Assembly: GCA_015163925.1 (NCBI GenBank)
Contig: JAAOIF010000019.1
Coordinates: 1 to 5,141 of the forward strand
From: Candidatus Thioglobus sp.
GTDB taxonomy: Bacteria > Pseudomonadota > Gammaproteobacteria > PS1 > Pseudothioglobaceae
Length of the DNA: 5,141 nt
Reading direction: 5' to 3'
Below, one piece after another: positions 1 through 5,141 of the stretch. Position numbers and translations under genes: made by a program. The notes beneath the pieces are model-generated. The model was not told the DNA's origin, made no database searches, and saw nothing but the letters and a program-made list of their open reading frames with translations. Every line of letters starts with the position of its first letter. The first letter of the stretch is position 1.

Positions 1-675
1 GTTAATTGCAAAAATAATCAAGGGCAAAACCGCCGCCGAGGGCTTGCTGAGAAGTGCCAAAATAAATAAAAATAATGGCAGAAAATCAAGCCTTGCCTGA
101 TTTTTAAGATAAAAATATAAGCCTGAAAGTGAAAAACAAAACGCCAATAAATTCCTAAATTCACTAATAAAAGCCACAGTTTCCACCTGAATCGGATGCA
201 AAAGAAAAAATAAAGTTCCAAGCAAAACCGCCCATTTATTACTAATAAAATTTTTCAGAATTGTGAAAACCAAAAGTCCATTTACAATATGAATAATTAC
301 ATTTGTAAAGTGTAAAACTCCGCTCACCGGCAATGAGAAAAACTCCGCAAATGCCTTCAAACCGCCCCAAAACAGATAAGTAATCGGAATATACATTCCA
401 AAATACGGCTGAGAAAACAGCTGGAAAAAATTTGAAAACGAAGGATTTTTGACAAATGGATTATGCAAATGCCCAGTCCCAGCGCGCTGAAAATCGTCCC
501 AGACAAATTCAAAATTCCACACTTGCCCATAAATTACTAATGGAAAAAGTAGCAAAATAGTAGTAATTATTTGGTAATTTTTGCTGAATAAATTGCTAAA
601 TTTAAAAGCAAATTCAGGGATTTTATCTGGATTTTGTTGATTTTTCGCTTGGCGATTTTTAGACTTTTTGTTCAT
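1..675 (-). CDS. TMTC-like GT-C family membrane glycosyltransferase, N-terminal part (runs off left edge)
   Basis: The minus-strand frame is open from 675 to the window edge, giving 225 residues with no stop. It starts with a Lys/Gln-rich cytosolic stretch (residues 1-30). A first membrane segment follows (about 35-50), then a loop with the acidic pair WDD (59-61), where GT-C enzymes keep a catalytic Asp. Further features are a segment resembling the family's YRPL/YxPxT region (95-101), LHFTN and IIHIVNG (121-133), and HPIQVE (160-165) followed by a short loop ending in FRNLL. At least three more hydrophobic helices follow. This order matches the TMTC-like/TPR-associated O-glycosyltransferases, which use polyprenyl-phosphate sugars at the membrane. 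The C-terminus, where TPR repeats would lie, is outside the window. An in-frame ATG at 705 would add MACGGVKFAE. I prefer 675 because the Lys-rich start is typical, but neither start has a clear Shine-Dalgarno. The family call is by motif memory; the substrate is unknown. Confidence 0.72.
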   Translation of the reverse strand, partial: MNKKSKNRQAKNQQNPDKIPEFAFKFSNLFSKNYQIITTILLLFPLVIYGQVWNFEFVWDDFQRAGTGHLHNPFVKNPSFSNFFQLFSQPYFGMYIPITYLFWGGLKAFAEFFSLPVSGVLHFTNVIIHIVNGLLVFTILKNFISNKWAVLLGTLFFLLHPIQVETVAFISEFRNLLAFCFSLSGLYFYLKNQARLDFLPLFLFILALLSKPSAAVLPLIIFAIN

Positions 676-795
676 TTCAGCGAATTTTACACCGCCACAA
701 GCCATTCTGAATGAAAACTGTAATTCTGAAATAAATTCAGGCTGACGAGTTTTATCGGCTAAAAATTCTCAATATCATAAAAAACTAATATAGAG

Positions 796-801
796 TATAA
801 T
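796..801 (+). promoter_or_regulatory. candidate -10 box for deaD
   Basis: A perfect TATAAT lies 31 bases before the deaD ATG in the 157-base gap between divergent genes. The base run 17 upstream (773-778, TATCAT) is a poor -35, and there is no TGn extension, so this rests on the -10 alone. On the other strand the overlapping TATACT (799-794) could serve the divergent membrane-protein gene, again without a good -35. Confidence 0.4.
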
Positions 802-832
802 TGCCGACTTTGATTTTCCTGTTGCAAAAATT

Positions 833-2734
833 ATGTCAAAAGATGCAAAAAAATCCAAGCCTAAGTCTGAAATTAAGTCTGAAAATAAGTCCAAAACTAC
901 TCCAAAAACTAATCCAAAAACTGAGCCACAAGCCCAGCCGCAAGCGAAATTTAGTGATTTAGGGCTGTCGGATTCAATCCTAAAAGTTTTGGATGAAATC
1001 GGCTATGAGACCCCATCGCCGATTCAAAAAGAGTGCATAAAATATCTGCTAAATGGCGAGGATATTATCGGTCAGGCGCAAACCGGAACGGGCAAAACTG
1101 CTGCTTTTGCGCTGCCGCTGTTGGACAAAATTGACCTAAATCTGAACGCTCCGCAGCTGCTAATTTTAGCGCCGACTCGTGAGTTGGCAATTCAGGTGAG
1201 CGAGGCGGTGCAGACTTATGCCCGCTATATGAAAGGCTTTCATGTGTTGCCGATTTACGGCGGGCAGGCGTATGACATTCAACTTCGGCCTTTAAAACGC
1301 GGCGTTCATTGCGTTGTCGGCACGCCCGGGCGGGTGATGGACCATATCAAAAAAGGCACTTTAAAGCTTGATAAACTCAAATCATTTGTGTTAGATGAGG
1401 CTGATGAGATGTTAAAAATGGGCTTTATTGACGACATAAAATGGGTGATGCAGCGGATTCCACAGAGCCGCCAGATTGCACTTTTTTCAGCCACTATGCC
1501 GAATGTGATTAAAAAAGTGGCGGAGAAATTTCTCAATAATCCGCAGATTGTCAAGATTAAAACTAAGACTGAAACTGCCACAAATATCACCCAAAAATAT
1601 ATGCTGGTTAGCAATATGGCGCAAAAATTAGAGGCGCTGACGCGGATTCTGGAGGTAACGGTATTTGATGCGATGATTATTTTTGTGCGCACCAAAACTA
1701 TGACTGTTGAGTTAGAGGAAAAGCTGTCAGCACGCGGGTTTGCGGCGGCGGCGATTAACGGCGATATTGCCCAAAATCAGCGTGAGCGGATTATTAAAGG
1801 CCTCAAAAAAGGTAGTATTGATATTCTGATTGCCACTGATGTAGCGGCTCGTGGGCTTGATGTGGAGCGGATTTCGCATGTGCTGAATTATGATATTGTG
1901 CAAGATGCCGAGTCTTATGTCCATCGCATCGGGCGCACCGGTCGGGCTGGGCGTTCGGGCGAGGCGATTTTGTTTATATCCCATCGTGAGCGGCGAATGC
2001 TGAATACTATTGAGCGTGTAACTCGGCAAAAAATTGAGCCGATTGAGCTGCCGAGTGCAAAAATTATCAACCAAAAACGCATTGAGACTTTTAAGCAAAA
2101 AATTACTGAAACGCTAAATAATCAAAATTTGAGTGTTTTTGAGAAAATATTAGATGAATTTCAGCAGCAAAATCCAGAGGTAATTCCGGCTAAAATCGCC
2201 GCCGCCTTAGCGCTAATTGCTCAAGGAAATGAGCCGTTGCTGTTGTCAGAAAAAGAACCTAAATTTAACTCAGAAGCCAGCGGAGAAAAAACCACAATTC
2301 CTCTACAAGCCACGCCTCTAAAGGCTTTTCCACAAATTCCAATGCGCCGTTACCGGCTGGAAATCGGCAAAAATCAGCAAGTCAAACCGAGTAATATTTT
2401 GGGTGCAATCGCCAGCGAGGCGGATATGGATAGCGATTACATCGGCGCTATTTTGATTTTTGCAAATTATTCAACTATTGACCTGCCAGATGAGATGCCG
2501 GCTGAGACTTTTGCCCTGCTGAAAAAAACTATTATTAACGGAAAACAGCTAAATATTGCCGAACTTACTGAAAAAAATAATATTATAACGCTTGCTACAA
2601 ATAATAAAAAACGCAGTTTTCCTCAAAAGAAATTTAAGCAAAAACGGCGTAACGATGGGCGTTCTGGGCGAAATCGTAATACTGCCTCAGGCAAAAAAAG
2701 GCAATTTTCACACTCAAAATCAAAAAAAACTTAA
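833..2734 (+). CDS. deaD: DEAD-box ATP-dependent RNA helicase, DeaD/CsdA family
   Basis: This cytoplasmic helicase unwinds RNA duplexes; the family acts in ribosome large-subunit assembly and mRNA remodelling in the cold. All motifs are present in 633 residues (E. coli DeaD is about 629). They are: F40 and the Q motif GYETPSPIQ (57-65), motif I AQTGTGKT (82-89), PTREL (114-118), TPGR (164-167), DEAD (188-191), SAT (219-221), FVRTK (284-288), TDVAARGLD (335-343) and HRIGRTGRAG (364-373). A helical region follows (about 405-470) where the CsdA dimerisation domain lies. Next are a DbpA-type RNA-binding domain (about 506-578) and a basic disordered tail (590-633). The oddity is residues 1-39, a Lys/Pro/Gln-rich extension built of four-residue repeats that E. 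coli DeaD lacks. ATG 833 is chosen because the next Met is at residue 133, inside the helicase core. No Shine-Dalgarno is visible. No hairpin-plus-T terminator follows, so some transcription may continue into csp. Confidence 0.96.
   Translation: MSKDAKKSKPKSEIKSENKSKTTPKTNPKTEPQAQPQAKFSDLGLSDSILKVLDEIGYETPSPIQKECIKYLLNGEDIIGQAQTGTGKTAAFALPLLDKIDLNLNAPQLLILAPTRELAIQVSEAVQTYARYMKGFHVLPIYGGQAYDIQLRPLKRGVHCVVGTPGRVMDHIKKGTLKLDKLKSFVLDEADEMLKMGFIDDIKWVMQRIPQSRQIALFSATMPNVIKKVAEKFLNNPQIVKIKTKTETATNITQKYMLVSNMAQKLEALTRILEVTVFDAMIIFVRTKTMTVELEEKLSARGFAAAAINGDIAQNQRERIIKGLKKGSIDILIATDVAARGLDVERISHVLNYDIVQDAESYVHRIGRTGRAGRSGEAILFISHRERRMLNTIERVTRQKIEPIELPSAKIINQKRIETFKQKITETLNNQNLSVFEKILDEFQQQNPEVIPAKIAAALALIAQGNEPLLLSEKEPKFNSEASGEKTTIPLQATPLKAFPQIPMRRYRLEIGKNQQVKPSNILGAIASEADMDSDYIGAILIFANYSTIDLPDEMPAETFALLKKTIINGKQLNIAELTEKNNIITLATNNKKRSFPQKKFKQKRRNDGRSGRNRNTASGKKRQFSHSKSKKT
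863..949 (+). repeat. 12-base period repeats coding the DeaD N-terminal tetrapeptide repeats
   Basis: Degenerate 12-base units lie in frame inside the deaD start. AAGTCTGAAATT (863-874), AAGTCTGAAAAT (875-886) and AAGTCCAAAACT (887-898) are followed by one extra codon. Then come CCAAAAACTAAT (902-913), CCAAAAACTGAG (914-925) and two weaker units to 949. They encode KSEI, KSEN, KSKT, T, PKTN, PKTE, PQAQ and PQAK. In-frame repeats of this kind usually grow and shrink by slippage without breaking the gene. Confidence 0.75.
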
Positions 2735-2770
2735 ACAAATTATTGTTATCCTAAAAAAAATAAGTTAAAA

Positions 2771-2800
2771 TTGCAATCGCTGTAAATTCTGTTTTATGCT
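2771..2800 (+). promoter_or_regulatory. candidate sigma70-type promoter for csp
   Basis: TTGCAA (2771-2776) and TATGCT (2795-2800) are separated by 18 bases, each matching the consensus at four of six positions. They would give a leader of roughly 50 bases before csp. This is pattern matching in AT-rich DNA, so it is tentative; the leader itself is T-rich (see the repeat at 2817-2833). Confidence 0.35.
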
Positions 2801-2816
2801 ATTAAGTTATAAAAGT

Positions 2817-2833
2817 GGTATTTTCGGTATTTT
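2817..2833 (+). repeat. tandem GGTATTTT repeat with T-run in the csp leader
   Basis: GGTATTTT occurs at 2817-2824 and again at 2826-2833, one C between them. The second copy runs into nine consecutive T (2830-2838). The tract lies in the predicted csp 5' leader, about 20 bases before the ribosome binding site AGGAT (2846-2850). Confidence 0.5.
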
Positions 2834-2856
2834 TTTTTAATTTTTAGGATGTAAAA

Positions 2857-3093
2857 ATGTCTACAACAGGTAAAGTCAAATGGTTTGACGCAAAAAAAGG
2901 TTTTGGTTTCATTGAACAAGAAAGCGGAGACGATGTTTTTGTTCACTTTCGTGCAATTCAAGGTGACGGTTACAAGTCATTAGAAGAAGGGCAAGAAGTT
3001 GAATTTGAATTAGAAGACGGCGCTAAAGGCCCACAGGCCGCCAATGTCGTGCCAATGCCCACATCATCAATAGTAATCCGCCCAATCAGCTGA
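2857..3093 (+). CDS. csp: cold-shock domain protein (CspA family) with an abnormal C-terminal tail
   Basis: This is a small single-stranded nucleic-acid-binding protein of the CspA family, which acts as an RNA chaperone. Residues 1-64 are a complete cold-shock domain: [13 protein letters not shown] with RNP1 KGFGFI (14-19), RNP2 VFVHF (27-31), and the closing AKGPQAANV (56-64). Family members normally stop two to five residues after this point. Here the frame runs on for about 14 more (to residue 78) through bases that are the antisense of the convergent mgtE-like gene, so the natural stop appears to have been lost in a junction near 3046-3062. A ribosome binding site AGGA (2846-2849) sits 7 bases before the ATG. 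It follows deaD by 122 bases on the same strand. No terminator follows, so transcripts may continue antisense into mgtE. Paralogue identity (CspA, C, E and so on) cannot be decided. Confidence 0.93.
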   Translation: MSTTGKVKWFDAKKGFGFIEQESGDDVFVHFRAIQGDGYKSLEEGQEVEFELEDGAKGPQAANVVPMPTSSIVIRPIS

Positions 3094-3815
3094 TTTTCCT
3101 CATCAACCACCGGTGCTGAAATTAGGTTGCGTTGCTCAAACAAACTTGCCACTTCGTTATCAGGCGTGGCGGCTGGAATTGGGTTTATGTTATTGTTTAT
3201 TAACGATTTTATTTTCTGGTCGGCCTCATTTGTCAGCAGCATAGAAATATAAATTGAGCCCAAATATTTAAACTCCCGATCCACCACAAATACTTGGTCG
3301 GTGTCGGCTGGCATCGCTTTTAGCAGGCGTAAATAGCGAATTACAGTCCTAACGCTAACATCATCTCTAACAGTAATAGTGTCAATATTCATCAGCCCAC
3401 CGGCGCTATTTTGCGGATAAGACAGAACTTTTTTCAGATGATTTCTATGCCGATGGTCCAAAGTTAGCAATAAATTATGCAAGGCAGATTCCGGCAAACT
3501 CGGCACAATATCAGCCAAATCATCGGTATCCATCCCTTCTGTGGCGCTAACTATGGCGTTAATATCCATTTTGCCAAGCAGCTGAGATTGCACATCCGCA
3601 CTCAAATCTTTGAGAATATCGCCCTGAGTTCCAGCGTCAATATCAAGCCATAATTTGGTTCTATCCTTAGGCGGAATGGCTTCTAACAGACGAGCGATTT
3701 CAGCCGAATGCAAAGTGGATAATTGAGTGGTAGCCTCTTCATACAAAGATGCCTCCAAAGCACTCATTAGCCTTTGGAGGCAGTCTTTGAAAGAAGTTTG
3801 TTGGACTTCTGACAT
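2970..3815 (-). pseudogene. mgtE: MgtE-like magnesium transporter, truncated after the CBS domains; membrane domain missing
   Basis: MgtE proteins are homodimeric Mg2+ channels (about 450 residues). A cytosolic N domain and CBS pair sense Mg2+ and gate a five-helix membrane domain. Here residues 1-136 match the N domain (LLEAIPPKDR, MDTDDLADIVPSLPE). Residues from about 137 (SAGGLMN) to 252 match the two CBS domains, ending in [10 protein letters not shown]. At V252 (3060-3062) the family match stops where VDVI and the plug helix should follow. The last 29 residues (253-281) are only the antisense of csp. The plug helix and all membrane helices, about 190 residues, are absent, so it cannot transport ions as it stands. 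It may be a dead remnant, a soluble regulator, or an assembly join. AAAGGA (3829-3824) lies 8 bases before the ATG, and hpf ends 43 bases upstream, so the two are probably co-transcribed. The frame overlaps csp by 124 bases. Confidence 0.85.
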
Positions 3816-3858
3816 GGTTAAATTCCTTTAAAAAACCGGTAAATTTGCCGGATTTGGC

Positions 3859-4155
3859 TTAGTTTTTCCGGTGGTCGCTGATTTTTTCTTTATGCTTTCT
3901 AATTTGTGCGTCCAATTTATTTACCATTTTGTCAATTGAGGCATATAAATCATTACTTTGCGCTTTGGCAAATAAATCCGCGCCGCTTACATGTAGCGTG
4001 GCTTCGGCTTTTTGCACATCTTTTTCAACCTCTAAAATCATATTAATATTAATTACATGGTCAAAATGATGCTTAATTTTAGATAATTTTTCCACACAAT
4101 GTTGCCTGATTGCCTCGGTGATGTCCAGATGATGCCCAGAAATATTCAGTTGCAT
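3859..4155 (-). CDS. hpf: ribosome hibernation promoting factor, short form
   Basis: Hpf binds the 30S decoding region in slow-growing cells and promotes formation of inactive 100S ribosome dimers. The 98-residue product aligns along its whole length with E. coli Hpf (95 residues): MQLNISGHHLDITEAIRQH at the start, LEVEKDVQKAEATLHVSGADLFAKA in the middle, and DLYASIDKMVNKLDAQIRKHKEK at the end. This is the beta-alpha-beta-beta-beta-alpha fold without the C-terminal dimerisation domain of long Hpf. A strong ribosome binding site AAAGGAG (4167-4161) lies 5 bases before the ATG. In many proteobacteria hpf sits between rpoN and ptsN. Here it leads its own unit, divergent from a small gene at 4311, with the truncated mgtE behind it. 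Confidence 0.95.
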   Translation of the reverse strand: MQLNISGHHLDITEAIRQHCVEKLSKIKHHFDHVININMILEVEKDVQKAEATLHVSGADLFAKAQSNDLYASIDKMVNKLDAQIRKHKEKISDHRKN

Positions 4156-4197
4156 AAAAACTCCTTTGGTTATAAAAATAAAAAATCTTACACGGCT

Positions 4198-4227
4198 ATT
4201 GTGTCATAAATACTGCTAAATTGTGAA
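4198..4227 (-). promoter_or_regulatory. candidate sigma70-type promoter for hpf-mgtE
   Basis: Read on the minus strand, TTCACA (4227-4222; five of six to the -35 consensus) and CACAAT (4203-4198; four of six to the -10) are 18 bases apart. They lie about 43 bases before the hpf ATG. I see no sigma54-type GG/GC pair in this gap. Tentative, as the region is very AT-rich. Confidence 0.35.
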
Positions 4228-4281
4228 GTATTTATTACTATTTTAAGAAAAAAAATTAGCCCACAAATGTTATTTTGAGGT

Positions 4282-4287
4282 TATAAT
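4282..4287 (+). promoter_or_regulatory. candidate -10 box for the small gene at 4311
   Basis: A perfect TATAAT lies 23 bases before the ATG, with no recognisable -35 at the right distance (4259-4264 reads GCCCAC). If used, the leader would be only about 16-18 bases and would include the AGGAG ribosome binding site at 4300-4304. Confidence 0.4.
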
Positions 4288-4310
4288 TCACTTTTTTACA
4301 GGAGAGAAAA

Positions 4311-4514
4311 ATGGACGCAATTAGCCCAGAAAATAGCACTTTAAGCACGCAGAGAATCGCCTTGCAAAAAACTTTTACAGATTACAATGAAAAAAACGGA
4401 TTTTCCTATGAAGAATGGGTTAGTCCGCCGGCTGACCACTTTTACGCCGATTACAAGAAAAAATTACAAGAAATTGATAATAAAATGGCGCCGCCGTTAG
4501 AGTATCAGTCATAA
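4311..4514 (+). CDS. small uncharacterised protein, 67 residues
   Basis: I do not recognise this family. The product is acidic (11 Asp/Glu against 7 Lys/Arg), with no hydrophobic segment long enough to cross a membrane, no signal peptide and no Cys. It is therefore probably cytosolic. Residues 12-29 (STQRIALQKTFTDYNEKN) and 46-59 (ADYKKKLQEIDNKM) look helical. The middle (31-45) is aromatic and Pro-rich, with FSYEEWVSPPADHFY. It is likely a real gene. It has a TATAAT (4282-4287), an excellent ribosome binding site AGGAG (4300-4304) 6 bases before the ATG, and an intrinsic terminator 47 bases after the stop, with no gene between. It is divergent from hpf and appears monocistronic. Function unknown. 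Confidence 0.8.
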   Translation: MDAISPENSTLSTQRIALQKTFTDYNEKNGFSYEEWVSPPADHFYADYKKKLQEIDNKMAPPLEYQS

Positions 4515-4560
4515 AATATCAATAAAATACAGCCTTAATAAATAATTTATCAAAGTTGCG

Positions 4561-4584
4561 AAAGCCCCAAATCGGGGCTTTTTT
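4561..4584 (+). terminator. intrinsic transcription terminator after the small gene
   Basis: AAAGCCCC (4561-4568) pairs perfectly with GGGGCTTT (4574-4581) around the five-base loop AAATC, and the T-run continues to 4584. The orientation suits the gene ending at 4514. Because the A-run also precedes the stem, it could work weakly on the other strand, but no gene there needs it. Confidence 0.9.
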
Positions 4585-4616
4585 GTTTTAAAATTTTTGC
4601 AAAAAAACAAAAAAAT

Positions 4617-5141
4617 ATGTCTTATTTAATGTCAAATTACAAGCCACTTGACCTCACTTTCGTCAAAGGAAAAGGCTGCTACCTGACCGACAGCAAAGGC
4701 GATAAATACCTTGATGCCCTTTGCGGCGTGGGGGTTGTGGGCTTGGGGCATTGCCACCCGGAAATCAGCAAAACCATCCAATCTCAGGCGCAAAAATTAT
4801 TACACACCAGCAACTGGTATCACATTCAAAGCCAAGAATCTCTGGCAGAAAAACTTTGTAAATTAGCCAATATGGACAAAGCTTTTTTTGCTAATTCTGG
4901 CGCTGAAGCCGTTGAGGCAGCAATCAAAATTACTCGGCTTTTTGCCCATTCCAAAGCCATTAGCAAGCCAATTATCATTACTGCCAAGCAAAGTTTTCAT
5001 GGCCGCACTCTGGCTGCCCTGTCCGCCACCGGCAACGCCAAAGTACAAGCCGGATTTGCCCCACTGGTAAGTGAATTTATCTATGTTGATTTTGACGATG
5101 TCCAAGCCATCAGCGCTCACAGCGGCAATCCTTCAGTTGTG
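4617..5141 (+). CDS. argD: acetylornithine aminotransferase, N-terminal part (runs off right edge)
   Basis: ArgD is a cytoplasmic PLP-dependent class III aminotransferase. It converts N-acetylglutamate semialdehyde and glutamate to N-acetylornithine in arginine synthesis, and can often serve in lysine synthesis too. The frame is open for 175 codons to the window edge. It has the family start MSNYKPLDLTFVKGKG (5-20, the usual MxxY...G-G entry), YLDALCGVGVVGLGHCHPEI (31-50), LLHTSNWYHIQSQE (61-74), the PLP-phosphate loop NSGAEA (93-98), and SFHGRT (126-131), whose aromatic/His region stacks on PLP. The catalytic Lys lies beyond the edge. ATG 4617 and ATG 4629 are both possible; neither has a Shine-Dalgarno. 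Only 32 bases separate the T-run of the preceding terminator from the start. A TAAAAT (4589-4594) could be a -10, giving a very short leader. Related class III enzymes (ornithine or succinylornithine aminotransferases) are less likely but not excluded from half a protein. Confidence 0.9.
   Translation, partial: MSYLMSNYKPLDLTFVKGKGCYLTDSKGDKYLDALCGVGVVGLGHCHPEISKTIQSQAQKLLHTSNWYHIQSQESLAEKLCKLANMDKAFFANSGAEAVEAAIKITRLFAHSKAISKPIIITAKQSFHGRTLAALSATGNAKVQAGFAPLVSEFIYVDFDDVQAISAHSGNPSVV

Noticed and set aside
18..221. Minus-strand open frame of 67 codons within the left-edge gene
   Set aside because: It lies in another frame of the TMTC-like gene and shows no family resemblance; the long frame running to the edge carries the recognisable motifs.
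1306..2098. Two minus-strand open frames (1306-1695 and 1727-2098) inside deaD
   Set aside because: They are antisense to the helicase core, whose plus-strand frame contains every DEAD-box motif; the antisense products resemble nothing known.
2733..2750. AACAA/TTGTT stem just after the deaD stop as a terminator
   Set aside because: It has five mostly A-T pairs and is followed by A's rather than T's on the plus strand.
3084..3095. Perfect 12-base palindrome AATCAGCTGATT followed by T's, at the csp stop
   Set aside because: It has no loop, so it cannot form a normal terminator hairpin, and it simply codes NQLI in the MgtE CBS domain.
3836..3871. Three CCGG sites (3836-3839, 3848-3851, 3868-3871) near the hpf stop, one followed on the minus strand by a T-run, suggesting a terminator between hpf and mgtE
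   Set aside because: The best stem is only four base pairs with an unmatched flank, so it is too weak; hpf and mgtE are more likely co-transcribed, although slight attenuation is possible.
4863..5120. Overlapping open frames (4863-5120 minus, 4888-5070 plus) at the right edge
   Set aside because: Both are out of frame with argD, whose NSGAEA and SFHGRT motifs lie in the same stretch.
1..5141. CRISPR array, tRNA/rRNA genes, insertion sequence ends, phage or defence genes
   Set aside because: No spaced repeats, conserved tRNA arms, transposase motifs or terminal inverted repeats were seen on reading both strands.

Overview
The window is AT-rich (by eye well below 45% GC) and carries ordinary bacterial housekeeping genes. 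Their closest recognisable relatives are proteobacterial, most likely gammaproteobacterial. The hibernation factor is a short Hpf of E. coli length. The helicase has the full DeaD/CsdA layout with a C-terminal DbpA-type RNA-binding domain. The aminotransferase is of the proteobacterial ArgD type. The taxonomic placement is an inference from protein style, not from a marker gene.

Layout. Positions 1-675 (minus) hold the N-terminal part of a multi-pass membrane protein resembling TMTC-like GT-C glycosyltransferases; it runs off the left edge. Divergent from it, 833-2734 (plus) encodes a DeaD-family RNA helicase with an unusual tetrapeptide-repeat N-terminal extension. A cold-shock protein gene (csp, 2857-3093, plus) follows. 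Convergent to csp, on the minus strand, are hpf (4155-3859) and an mgtE-like gene (3815-2970), probably one transcript. Next come a small unrecognised but well-bounded gene (4311-4514, plus), a clear intrinsic terminator (4561-4584), and the start of argD (4617 to the right edge, plus).

The most notable point is the csp/mgtE junction near 3046-3062. The minus-strand gene matches the MgtE N domain and CBS pair up to the end of CBS2. It then leaves the family and continues antisense through csp, losing the plug helix and the whole membrane domain. The csp product in turn carries a C-terminal tail that is the antisense of mgtE. This looks like a deletion or rearrangement, or an assembly chimera, that joined the 3' ends of two convergent genes.

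Functionally, deaD, csp and hpf all concern RNA structure or ribosome state under cold or slow growth, and they sit within 3.4 kb. No CRISPR array, tRNA, rRNA, insertion sequence or new defence system was found. I see no convincing undescribed system here; the candidates worth checking are the csp/mgtE fusion and the 67-residue orphan protein.
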